Below are positions 6,646 to 14,080 of a stretch of DNA of 21,785 bases, one piece after another (positions within the stretch are counted from its first letter, which is position 1; each line of letters begins with the position of its first letter). Source of the DNA: Schaedlerella sp. (GTDB taxonomy: Bacteria; Bacillota; Clostridia; Lachnospirales; Lachnospiraceae); the NCBI GenBank assembly GCA_020024595.1, contig JAHHTO010000024.1:1-21785 (forward strand), given 5' to 3'. The position numbers were made by a program, and so were the translations under genes. The notes beneath the pieces are model-generated. The model worked only from the letters and a program-made list of their open reading frames with translations, was not told the DNA's origin and made no database searches.

Positions 6646-8142
6646 CTACTCTTCCTTCGCCCATCCATATGCATACTTCACTGCTTTGTTCCATCCTTTG
6701 ATTCTGTTCTTTCTGTCTTCCTCGTCGATTGCCGGAGTAAATGTCTTATCAATCGCCCAGTTCTTTATAACATCTTCTTTACTCGTCCAGTATCCTACTG
6801 CCAGACCTGCCAGATAAGCAGCTCCCATTGCAGTCGTCTCTACGCACCGCGGACGATTTACCGGTGCATTGATAATATCTGCCTGTGTCTGCATCAGAAA
6901 ATCATTGGCACTTGCACCACCATCTACCTTCAATGCCGCAAGCTTAATTCCAGAATCTGCCTTCATCGCTGCCAATACATCATTTACCTGATAAGCAAGA
7001 GACTCCAGTGTTGCACGGATGATATGATACTTGTTGACGCCACGAGTAATCCCTACAATGGTTCCTCTTGCATATTGATCCCAATGAGGAGCTCCAAGAC
7101 CTGTAAACGCCGGCACCACATAACAGCCATTGGTATCTTTTACTTTCTTAGCCATATATTCTGAATCCGGCGAGGAATCAATAATGCGCATTTCATCGCG
7201 GAGCCACTGCACTGCAGCACCTGCCACAAAAATAGAACCTTCCAGTGCATAGTTCACTTTTCCGTCCAGTCCCCATGCAATTGTGGTAACAAGTCCGTTC
7301 TTGGAGAATACCGGCTTCTCACCTGTATTCATCAACAGGAAGCATCCTGTACCATACGTATTCTTCGCCTCACCTGCTGTGAAACACGTCTGTCCGAACA
7401 AAGCTGCCTGCTGATCTCCTGCAGCACCTGCTATCGGAATTGGTCCACCTAAGAAAGAAGGATCTGCAGTTCCATATACACAACTGGAAGGTTTCGCCTC
7501 TGGAAGCATACATTTCGGAATTCCCAGTTCTTCAAGAATCTCATTATCCCACTCTAGTGTGTTGATATTAAACAGCATCGTTCGCGATGCATTGGAATAA
7601 TCCGTTACATGAACAGCACCTTTTGTTAATTTCCAGATAAGCCATGTCTCAACAGTACCAAATAACAGTTCTCCTCTTTCCGCCCTTTCTCTGGCTCCCG
7701 GAACATTGTCAAGGATCCATTTTACCTTTGTTCCTGAAAAATATGCATCGATTACAAGTCCCGTCTTTTCTCTAAACTTTTCTGTCAACCCTTTTTCTTT
7801 CAAGGAGTCACAATACTCGGAAGTTCTGCGGCACTGCCATACAATTGCATGATACACCGGCTCTCCTGTATTCTTATCCCATACAATTGCAGTCTCTCTC
7901 TGATTGGTAATTCCGATCGCTGCGATATCTTCTGCCGTTGCCCCAATCATATTCATCGCCTCAACTGCCACACCGAGCTGACTCGCCCAAATCTCATCCG
8001 CATCATGCTCTACCCAACCGGGCTGTGGAAAGTACTGTGTGAATTCCCGCTGTGCCACACTGCACATTTCACCTTTTTCATTGAAAAGGATACACCTGTT
8101 ACTGGTTGTACCTGCATCCAATGCCATTACATACTTTGCCAT
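6646..8142 (-). CDS. glpK: Glycerol kinase
   Basis: This 498-residue FGGY-family kinase has the usual glycerol kinase length and motifs: DAGTTSNRCILF at the N terminus (ATP phosphate binding), GITNQRET, and AGAAGDQQAALFG, TGLGAPHWD and DGGASAND. It phosphorylates glycerol with ATP in the cytoplasm. AAGGAGG stands 8 bases before the ATG. In several Firmicutes GlpK is activated by HPr phosphorylation of a His in the loop just before the PIAG-GDQQAALFG motif. Here that loop reads YGTADPSFLGGPIPIAG and has no His, so this control is probably absent. It follows glpP after 91 bases and precedes glpF by 25. Confidence 0.97.
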   Translation of the reverse strand: MAKYVMALDAGTTSNRCILFNEKGEMCSVAQREFTQYFPQPGWVEHDADEIWASQLGVAVEAMNMIGATAEDIAAIGITNQRETAIVWDKNTGEPVYHAIVWQCRRTSEYCDSLKEKGLTEKFREKTGLVIDAYFSGTKVKWILDNVPGARERAERGELLFGTVETWLIWKLTKGAVHVTDYSNASRTMLFNINTLEWDNEILEELGIPKCMLPEAKPSSCVYGTADPSFLGGPIPIAGAAGDQQAALFGQTCFTAGEAKNTYGTGCFLLMNTGEKPVFSKNGLVTTIAWGLDGKVNYALEGSIFVAGAAVQWLRDEMRIIDSSPDSEYMAKKVKDTNGCYVVPAFTGLGAPHWDQYARGTIVGITRGVNKYHIIRATLESLAYQVNDVLAAMKADSGIKLAALKVDGGASANDFLMQTQADIINAPVNRPRCVETTAMGAAYLAGLAVGYWTSKEDVIKNWAIDKTFTPAIDEEDRKNRIKGWNKAVKYAYGWAKEE

Positions 8143-8162
8143 ATCTGTTTCCTCCTTTTTTT

Positions 8163-8217
8163 AAGGTACTTCCTGTACCTTGTTTTATAAATAAACTGCT
8201 TTCCTGATTTGCAGTTT
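8163..8217. other. Two short hairpins and an orphan ribosome site between glpP and glpK
   Basis: Two perfect 7-bp inverted repeats lie here: AAACTGC/GCAGTTT (8193-8199, 8211-8217) and AAGGTAC/GTACCTT (8163-8169, 8175-8181). Just after the glpP stop, at about 8220-8229, the minus strand reads AAAAGGAGGAATTAA, a perfect ribosome site with no start codon at usable distance. The hairpins have no T-run on the minus strand and may set mRNA stability between glpP and glpK. Confidence 0.45.
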
Positions 8218-8233
8218 AATTCCTCCTTTTGCA

Positions 8234-8815
8234 CTACATCAACCACACATCCTGATTGGTTGTAGATACAGCAATCGCTCCTGCCGAAAGTGCTGACATA
8301 ACAGCTTCTTTGTCGCTGATAAGCCCTCCCGCGATCACAGGAATTCTTGTCGTCTGACATACTTCTTTGATCAGTTTCGGCATCACACCCGGAAGCACTT
8401 CAATAAAATCAGGTTTCAGCGCATATAACTGGTGTCTTATATTCTCCAGCGCCATAGAATCAATCAGAAAATACCGTAGAACAGTGAATAGCTTTAATTC
8501 TCTTGCCCGTTTAACAAGCGCCGGTTTCGTTGTAATAATCCCATCTGCGCATGTATTGTTTTTAATAAAATCAACTACAACTTCCTTCGAACTCAGTCCT
8601 ACAATTAAGTCCATATGTACCATTGCAATTTTGCCCGCATCTTTTACCTTCTTAACAACATCTGCAATCGTACAGACATCACCAAATAAAATGAATACAA
8701 CCTGAACATCTTCCAATTTACAGCATCGTTCCAGTCCCTCTATATCCTTAACCGCAGCAATCACCGGACTACTTTCCACTGCATCATAAAATTTCTGTTC
8801 CATGATATTTGCCAA
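8234..8815 (-). CDS. glpP: Glycerol-3-phosphate-responsive antiterminator
   Basis: This protein of 193 residues matches the GlpP family: a single TIM-barrel-like domain with VFILFGDVCTIADVV, MVHMDLIVGLSSKEVVVDFI, GIITTKPALVKRARE and the C-terminal PVIAGGLISDKEAVMSALSAGAIAVSTT. GlpP binds glycerol-3-phosphate and prevents termination in the leaders of glp mRNAs. The start is probably TTG at 8815, with AAAGGA 8-9 bases upstream; an in-frame ATG at 8803 lacks a well-placed ribosome site. Its own leader holds a terminator (8850-8909), and a similar one precedes the dehydrogenase genes, so it likely controls itself and the whole operon. It is the promoter-proximal gene. Confidence 0.93.
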   Translation of the reverse strand: MANIMEQKFYDAVESSPVIAAVKDIEGLERCCKLEDVQVVFILFGDVCTIADVVKKVKDAGKIAMVHMDLIVGLSSKEVVVDFIKNNTCADGIITTKPALVKRARELKLFTVLRYFLIDSMALENIRHQLYALKPDFIEVLPGVMPKLIKEVCQTTRIPVIAGGLISDKEAVMSALSAGAIAVSTTNQDVWLM

Positions 8816-8849
8816 CGCCCCATTCCTTTATTAATATCCTTTATAAATG

Positions 8850-8909
8850 AAAAAGAGAGCAACTCACATAACAACATCTCTGTTGTTCGGTTGTCGCTCT
8901 CCTCTCTCA
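8850..8909 (-). promoter_or_regulatory. Leader terminator of the glycerol operon, probable GlpP target
   Basis: On the minus strand TGAGAGAGG (8901-8909) leads into a hairpin: outer 9-bp stem GAGAGCGAC/GTTGCTCTC (8893-8901, 8855-8863), 5- and 6-base bulges, an inner 6-bp stem AACAAC/GTTGTT with a 6-base loop, then TTTTTC. It lies within the first ~80 bases of the transcript, before glpP. The layout matches the leader at 5728-5789. Confidence 0.7.
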
Positions 8910-8931
8910 GCACCTTCTTTAATTTAGTATC

Positions 8932-8960
8932 AATATAGCACAAACAATGTATTTTTGCAA
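8932..8960 (-). promoter_or_regulatory. Promoter of the glycerol operon
   Basis: On the minus strand TTGCAA (8955-8960), 17 bases, then TATATT (8932-8937), preceded by TTTGTGC. It is well placed to start the transcript about 110 bases before glpP, upstream of the leader terminator. Confidence 0.75.
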
Positions 8961-9011
8961 GTATTTTTGTGCATTCTGTATACTCACACAAATATCATGC
9001 TTGTTTTTTGT

Positions 9012-9665
9012 CTATTTTGCTACAATCGTTATCATTTCTTCAATTGTCTTCGGACCGATATATACATCCTTGTCATTTACAATGATGAGAGGCACGCGTT
9101 TGATATCATATTTTTCAACCAAATCCGGATACAACGCCGCATCTATCATTTCCGCCTCAATTTTTTCATTCAGAACTGCCATATGCTGGCAAGCCGCAAC
9201 TACTTTCGGGCAATGATGGCATGCCAGTGACACACAGATCTTGATATTTATCTTTTGATCTAATTTCTGGATTTTCCGCACTGTCCAGCGACTAACAGAC
9301 TGCCCCGGACCTGCCAGATTGTAAATCGCCATCACGAAAGAATTAATTTCCTTTCCTCCAGGAACTCCATGAAATGCAATCCCTGCATACCCTTCCTCTT
9401 TGTAGAGTCCTGTAACCGGAAGATAAGTGATATCCAGTTCTGGAACCGCTTCCGCCTCCCCCGGCTCATACATTTCCAGTGAAATCTGCGGATGCAGCGT
9501 TGCAATTACAGCAAGAAAACTAGCGAGCTCTGCCCCCTTCTCTGAATCCATATCAATGACTGCTTTTAATACTACATGATCCGTCAGTTTGGTAAAAACA
9601 CTACTCAAATCTCGTTTCAAATTATCATCGATCAGCTTACTTTCCGGCACAACGTTCCCAATCAT
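9012..9665 (-). CDS. AhpF N-terminal-like thioredoxin-fold protein (stand-alone)
   Basis: The 217-residue protein matches the N-terminal domain of AhpF, two joined thioredoxin folds with one active CxxC: KICVSLACHHCPKVVAACQHMA near residues 143-164, followed by MIDAALYPDLVEKY and a cis-proline-type RVPLIIVND. AhpF uses this domain to reduce the peroxiredoxin AhpC. The flavin/NADH part of AhpF is absent, so this is either a genuine stand-alone reductant or a truncated remnant of a fusion. The start at 9665 is chosen because AAGGAG lies 6 bases upstream; an ATG at 9686 is inside that region. Directly upstream is a deleted ahpC relic, so its natural partner has been lost here. No clear terminator is visible between it and the glycerol promoter. 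Confidence 0.85.
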   Translation of the reverse strand: MIGNVVPESKLIDDNLKRDLSSVFTKLTDHVVLKAVIDMDSEKGAELASFLAVIATLHPQISLEMYEPGEAEAVPELDITYLPVTGLYKEEGYAGIAFHGVPGGKEINSFVMAIYNLAGPGQSVSRWTVRKIQKLDQKINIKICVSLACHHCPKVVAACQHMAVLNEKIEAEMIDAALYPDLVEKYDIKRVPLIIVNDKDVYIGPKTIEEMITIVAK

Positions 9666-9730
9666 ATCCTTCTCCTTTCTGTCCATACGATCCCATCATC
9701 CGCATTCACCTGTTTATCGTGGCACAATAC

Positions 9731-9928
9731 TTACAACATTCCCATCAGATCTAAACTCGGCGTCAATGTCTCTTCTCCCGGTTTCCATTTTGCAGGACAC
9801 ACCTGGTCTCCATGCTTTTCCACAAACTGTGCCGCCTGTACCTTCCACTTCTACCAGTACTCCAAAAAATCTCGCCAGAACTCCTGCCGGATAAAAGAAA
9901 AACACTGACCAATGTCCCAGTTAATCAT
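9731..9928 (-). pseudogene. ahpC: Internally deleted ahpC (2-Cys peroxiredoxin) relic
   Basis: Three pieces of AhpC are readable. A start-like ATG-ATT-AAC (MIN, 9920-9928) is followed by WSVFFFYPA (9885-9911). After 43 degenerate bases in which the frame shifts comes a complete C terminus of 36 codons (9734-9841) containing AAQFVEKHGDQVCPAKW and ending TPSLDLMGML before TAA at 9731-9733. Intact AhpC is about 187 residues; most of the middle, including the FVCPTE peroxidatic cysteine, is gone, while the resolving cysteine (QVCPAKW) remains. No single frame spans the pieces, so it cannot make a working peroxidase. It lies 65 bases before the AhpF-N-like gene, the usual ahpC-ahpF order. Confidence 0.85.
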
Positions 9929-9983
9929 ACTTTCCATATCCTATTCTTCTTTCAATTATTAATAAGTACCGACTTCTCCCTCT

Positions 9984-10685
9984 CTACTCCACCTTGATCA
10001 TCCGATATCCAACTCCAATGTGTGTCTGAATATACTGCTGTGAGTCCGCACCTTTTTCAATCTTTTTTCGTAGTGTTGCCATAAACACCCGCAGAGAGGC
10101 CACATCATTTTCCCAACTGCTTCCCCAGATATTCTGTGTAATATACGTATGGGTCAGCACCTTTCCCACATTTCTGGATAATAGACAGAGCAATTTATAT
10201 TCAATTGGCGTTAGGTGCAGTTCCACATCGCCCAGAAATGCACACCCTGCCGCATAATCTACCTTCAAATCTCCATTTTTGAATACAGATTTTTCCAGAG
10301 ATGATTCCTGCCTCATCATGAGCAGTCTCCGCTGGATCACACGCAGACGCGCAAGCAGCTCTTCTACAGAAAACGGCTTTGTAAGGTAGTCATCCGCTCC
10401 AGCATCCAGTGCATCAATTTTATCTGTATCTTCACTTCGAGCACTGATCACAAGGATCGGCATATTGGACCATGTCCGTATTTTTTTTATCACCTCAACG
10501 CCATCCATATCGGGCAGCCCCAAATCTAACAGCATGATATCTGGATTATGTGAAGATGCATCTAAGATTGCAGTCTCTCCGTTTCCTGCTGCCAGATAAC
10601 GATAATCATGTGCTTTCAATGTTGTTGTGATCAGATTTTTCACAGAAGTATCATCCTCTACAACTAAAATCAGCGGTTTATTCAT
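9984..10685 (-). CDS. kdpE: KdpE, OmpR-family response regulator
   Basis: The protein has 233 residues: receiver domain (about 4-118) with acidic pocket E10/D11/D12, phosphoacceptor D54 in MLLDLGLPDMDG and K103 in LTKPF, then a winged-helix DNA-binding domain (about 135-233) with LTPIEYKLLCLL and VASLRVFMATLRKKIE. The match to KdpE is closer than to generic OmpR proteins. Its ATG overlaps the kdpD stop by 8 bases (ATGAATAA) and GAGGAGG lies 9 bases upstream inside kdpD, so expression is coupled. KdpE classically activates kdpFABC; no such genes are in the window, and the nearest likely target is the ktrBA promoter region, which carries 11-bp repeats. No clear terminator follows. Confidence 0.93.
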   Translation of the reverse strand: MNKPLILVVEDDTSVKNLITTTLKAHDYRYLAAGNGETAILDASSHNPDIMLLDLGLPDMDGVEVIKKIRTWSNMPILVISARSEDTDKIDALDAGADDYLTKPFSVEELLARLRVIQRRLLMMRQESSLEKSVFKNGDLKVDYAAGCAFLGDVELHLTPIEYKLLCLLSRNVGKVLTHTYITQNIWGSSWENDVASLRVFMATLRKKIEKGADSQQYIQTHIGVGYRMIKVE

Positions 10686-13302
10686 GTAACTGTACCTCCT
10701 CTACCGGTAATGTAAACGTAAACACCGTCCCATGCGGCAAATTATCTGAAACCGTAATTGTTCCTCCATGAGCATTCACAATCGATTTACATAGTGCCAA
10801 CCCAAGCCCCAGACTTCTGCGGCTGTCAACGACCATATTAGCGCCGCTGTAAAACATCTCAAATACCCGTTCCTTATTTTCATCCGGAATCCCTTCTCCG
10901 TCATCTGAAATAGAAATTACAGCCCACTTCTTCTCTTTCTGTGTTTTAATATAAATATGGGAACCTTTCGGTGTATATTTGATCGCATTATCCACCAGAT
11001 TGATGATCACCTGTACAATCAGTCTTGCATCCATCTTTGCCAGCAAAAGATCATCTTGGTGTTCCACTGTAATCTGATGCTCTGTTTTCAAACGATTGAC
11101 ATGACGCAGCGCTTCTTTCACAACTTCATCCACGAGTTCTGCTGTCAGATGCAGATTCAGTCTCCCTTCCACCAATCGAGTGACAGAAAGCAGATTTTCC
11201 ACTAGATTGATCAGCCACATAGAATCATCGTAAATATCCTGATACAAATGCTTTTTCGTTTCTGCATCAAAAGATTCACCATTGGATAACAGATTACTAG
11301 CGTTTCCTGAAATAGATGTCAACGGGGTACGCAAATCATGTGAAATTGCACGCAAAAGATTCGCACGCAGCTGCTCATTCTTCGCGAGAATTGCTGCTTC
11401 TTCTTTTTCTCTGGCATTCTTTTCATTTTCGAGCGCTAGCCCACATTCCCCAAGGATCGAAAGAAGAATACTGTTTTCAAATGTATCCAGAGAATCCTCT
11501 CCAATTGCAATTCCGACAACTCCGTAAACAGCATCATTTACTCGAATGGCAAGATATAGGCATTTTGCATTCGATAGCGTGTTTGTCGTAGCTCCTGCAT
11601 GTTCATTATTCCGAAGTGCCCACTGCGCTACGCGTTTCTCTTCCTCGGTAAGATATTCTTTTGTACAAGTGTCTTCCTGCGCAGGGAACACCAGGGCACT
11701 CTTTAGACTGTCCTCTTCCGCAAAATAAACAACAATATCACGATTTAACAGTTTTACAAGCTGTTGTGCCGTTCCCGATATAATTTCTTCTTTATTTTTT
11801 GCCTGATGAAGCATCTGGTTGGTATCAAATAAGATTTTCGTTCGAAAAGCAGCACGGGCTGATTGTTTTGCAGCACTTTTCAACCTTGTTGCCAACGTTC
11901 CTATCAATAATGCCGCTGAAAACATGATCAAAAATGTAACCGGATATTCTGAATCATATGCCCGTAACGTATATTTGGGTTCTGTAAACAAAAAGTTGAA
12001 TACCAAAACACTTATAATGGATGCGATCAGACTATATGCCCGGTTCGCAGTGACAACAGATGTAATCAGCACTGCCAGAACATACAGCGTAATAATATTG
12101 GCTTCTTCAAATCCATACCATTCAAACAAATATCCAAGGCAACTTGCACCCGTCAGGATTGCAATGCATTTTAGTGTATCCGCCATTGAGAAGACCGTCT
12201 GCTTCCTCTTTTTCCGGTAGGCTGCAATGCCTGCCGCCTGATCTGGAATGATATGCACATCCAGATTTGGCACATTTGCAATCAGTTGCTCTGTCAAAGT
12301 CGGTTTCCCAAACCAGTGTTTTCTTGCAGCGGAACTTCTTCCGATCACAACCTTAGAAACCCCTGATAGTCGTACAAACTCTGCTATTTGAAACGAAATA
12401 TCATCGCCATACACGGTCTCGATTTCCGCCCCCAATTGCTGTGCCAAATGCATATTGGCACGCAGACGCTTTTTATCGTGATCATCCATCACTTCATAAT
12501 TCGATGTCTGCACAAACAATGCTGTAAAATCCCCGCGAAAAGCATTTGCCATTCGCGCCGCCGTACGAATAATTTTGGCATTGGACGGAGATGACGAAAG
12601 ACAGACCATAATATGTTCATCTGTATGATAATCGCTATTTCCCTTCATCCGGGTTGTCTCGATCAGTTTATTTACCCGATCAGCACAGCGACGCAATGCA
12701 ATTTCACGCAACGCTGTCAATTTCTCCTCTGTAAATAGGTTCTTGGAAGTAAAACTTGCGAGCGATTTCTGGTAAATCATTCCGGTATGCAGACGTTCAA
12801 TCAATTCCTGTGGCTCTATATCCACCAACTCTACCTGATCCGCATCATCAAATACAAAATCCGGAATCCGCTCCTGAACCATCACCCCTGTCACAGAGGC
12901 GACCATATCATTCAAGCTTTCAATATGTTGAACATTTACAGTTGTATAAACATCAATCCCTGCTTTCAGCAGTTCCAGCACATCCTGATATCTCTTGTTA
13001 TGACGACAACCGCTAACATTGGTATGGGCAAGCTCATCAATCAGAATAATCTGCGGATTTCTCTGAATTGCAGCATCCAGATCAAATTCCCTTAACTGCA
13101 TCCCATTATACTCCACATGCAGAGTTGGCAGCAACTCCAACCCCTTTTGGAGCGCTTCTGTCTGTGGACGAGAATGTGGCTCTATCAATCCCGCAACCAC
13201 ATCCATATGGCGTCGCTTTGCCATATGTGCAGCTTTCAGCATCGCATAGGTTTTACCAACACCGGCTGCATACCCGAAAAATATTTTTAAATGTCCCCGC
13301 AT
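10678..13302 (-). CDS. kdpD: KdpD, osmosensitive potassium-sensing histidine kinase
   Basis: This is a full-length KdpD of 874 residues. The N-terminal KdpD domain has a P-loop (GYAAGVGKT, about 10-18) and ILIDELAHTN; then a UspA-like domain (HIMVCLSSSPSNAKIIRTAARMA starts it near 228), about four membrane segments (roughly 370-475), a GAF-like domain, a HisKA domain with ISHDLRTPLTS, and an ATPase domain with NLVDNAIKYTP, DDGEGIP and LGLGLALCKSI. It senses K+ limitation or osmotic state and phosphorylates KdpE. It begins directly at the P-loop region with no N-terminal extension. GAAGGAGC lies 5 bases before the ATG. It is placed 90 bases after ktrA rather than beside kdpFABC. Confidence 0.96.
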   Translation of the reverse strand: MRGHLKIFFGYAAGVGKTYAMLKAAHMAKRRHMDVVAGLIEPHSRPQTEALQKGLELLPTLHVEYNGMQLREFDLDAAIQRNPQIILIDELAHTNVSGCRHNKRYQDVLELLKAGIDVYTTVNVQHIESLNDMVASVTGVMVQERIPDFVFDDADQVELVDIEPQELIERLHTGMIYQKSLASFTSKNLFTEEKLTALREIALRRCADRVNKLIETTRMKGNSDYHTDEHIMVCLSSSPSNAKIIRTAARMANAFRGDFTALFVQTSNYEVMDDHDKKRLRANMHLAQQLGAEIETVYGDDISFQIAEFVRLSGVSKVVIGRSSAARKHWFGKPTLTEQLIANVPNLDVHIIPDQAAGIAAYRKKRKQTVFSMADTLKCIAILTGASCLGYLFEWYGFEEANIITLYVLAVLITSVVTANRAYSLIASIISVLVFNFLFTEPKYTLRAYDSEYPVTFLIMFSAALLIGTLATRLKSAAKQSARAAFRTKILFDTNQMLHQAKNKEEIISGTAQQLVKLLNRDIVVYFAEEDSLKSALVFPAQEDTCTKEYLTEEEKRVAQWALRNNEHAGATTNTLSNAKCLYLAIRVNDAVYGVVGIAIGEDSLDTFENSILLSILGECGLALENEKNAREKEEAAILAKNEQLRANLLRAISHDLRTPLTSISGNASNLLSNGESFDAETKKHLYQDIYDDSMWLINLVENLLSVTRLVEGRLNLHLTAELVDEVVKEALRHVNRLKTEHQITVEHQDDLLLAKMDARLIVQVIINLVDNAIKYTPKGSHIYIKTQKEKKWAVISISDDGEGIPDENKERVFEMFYSGANMVVDSRRSLGLGLALCKSIVNAHGGTITVSDNLPHGTVFTFTLPVEEVQLHE

Positions 13303-13377
13303 CTAATGCTCCTTCATCGTACTGCTTTTTCTGATTTCATGCCCAGACAATCTGCTCAAACTTCTAATATCCGCAGG

Positions 13378-13394
13378 TTACATCGCTCCTCCTA
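13378..13394 (-). other. Start-stop element (ATG-TAA) after ktrA
   Basis: The ktrA stop codon TAG is part of TAGGAGGAGCG, a perfect ribosome site followed at good distance by ATG and at once TAA. A minimal ORF of this kind could hold ribosomes or be the scar of a lost small cistron. Nothing else is encoded in the 75 bases up to kdpD. Confidence 0.4.
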
Positions 13395-14042
13395 AATATG
13401 GAAACACTTCTGGATATCCCGGATACTTCCCAAAACAAGCATGGTATCATCTTCTGGAACTCTCGTATCAGATTTGATACTCAAGTTCATCGAACCATTA
13501 TGTTTAAATGCCATAATATTAATATTGTGATTATTCCGGATGTCCAGCTGACCAACTGTTTTTCCTACCCAGTCCTTCGGTATCATAATCTCAAAAATTG
13601 CGTGATCTTCATCCAGTTCTACATAATCCAAAATATGATCTGCACTGTATCGGATTGCAGTCCATATCGCAAGTTGCTTTTCTGGGTACACCACTTCATC
13701 CGCTCCGTTTCTCAGCAAAAACTTCGCATGCACATCTCTTGCCGCCCTGGATACAACCATCTTCGCCCCCAACTCTTTCAAAAGAGAGGTTGTTTCCAGT
13801 GAACTCTGGAAATTATCCCCAATCGCTACAATGCAGACATCAAAATTTCGTACTCCCATTGACTCTAGGAATTCCTCATTCGTGCTATCACCAATCTGTG
13901 CATTTGTTACAAATGGCAGTACTGCATTGACTCTGCTCTCCTGAATATCGACCGCCATTACCTGGTGATTGAACTCATCCAGTTTTCTTGCAATATGTCG
14001 TCCAAATCTCCCAAGCCCGATTAATAAAACAGATTTCATCAT
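13392..14042 (-). CDS. ktrA: Potassium uptake regulatory subunit, TrkA/KtrA family
   Basis: This 216-residue cytoplasmic protein has an RCK N domain with a nucleotide-binding Rossmann motif (VLLIGLGRFGRHIARKL, AVDI as the acidic strand end) and a C-terminal RCK_C/TrkA-C domain (about 130-216) that includes NHNINIMAFKHNG. Such subunits form an octameric ring that gates the KtrB channel according to bound ATP/ADP or NAD. The start at 14042 is preferred because AAGGAGG lies 7 bases upstream; the ATG pair at 14060-14063 is upstream of and overlaps this ribosome site. It is 38 bases downstream of ktrB and precedes kdpD, so it lies inside a potassium operon. Confidence 0.93.
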   Translation of the reverse strand: MMKSVLLIGLGRFGRHIARKLDEFNHQVMAVDIQESRVNAVLPFVTNAQIGDSTNEEFLESMGVRNFDVCIVAIGDNFQSSLETTSLLKELGAKMVVSRAARDVHAKFLLRNGADEVVYPEKQLAIWTAIRYSADHILDYVELDEDHAIFEIMIPKDWVGKTVGQLDIRNNHNINIMAFKHNGSMNLSIKSDTRVPEDDTMLVLGSIRDIQKCFHI

Positions 14043-14080
14043 TTTTTCTTCCTCCTTCATCATCCGAAGCTTTCTCTTCT

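Noticed and set aside
6508..7164. 218-codon plus-strand ORF across the glpF-glpK boundary
   Set aside because: Antisense to two strongly conserved genes and without a ribosome site.
9714..9905. 63-codon minus-strand ORF as a new small protein
   Set aside because: Its beginning (FFFYPAG) is the AhpC N part and its remainder is the AhpC C-terminal region read in the wrong frame, so it is part of the ahpC relic.
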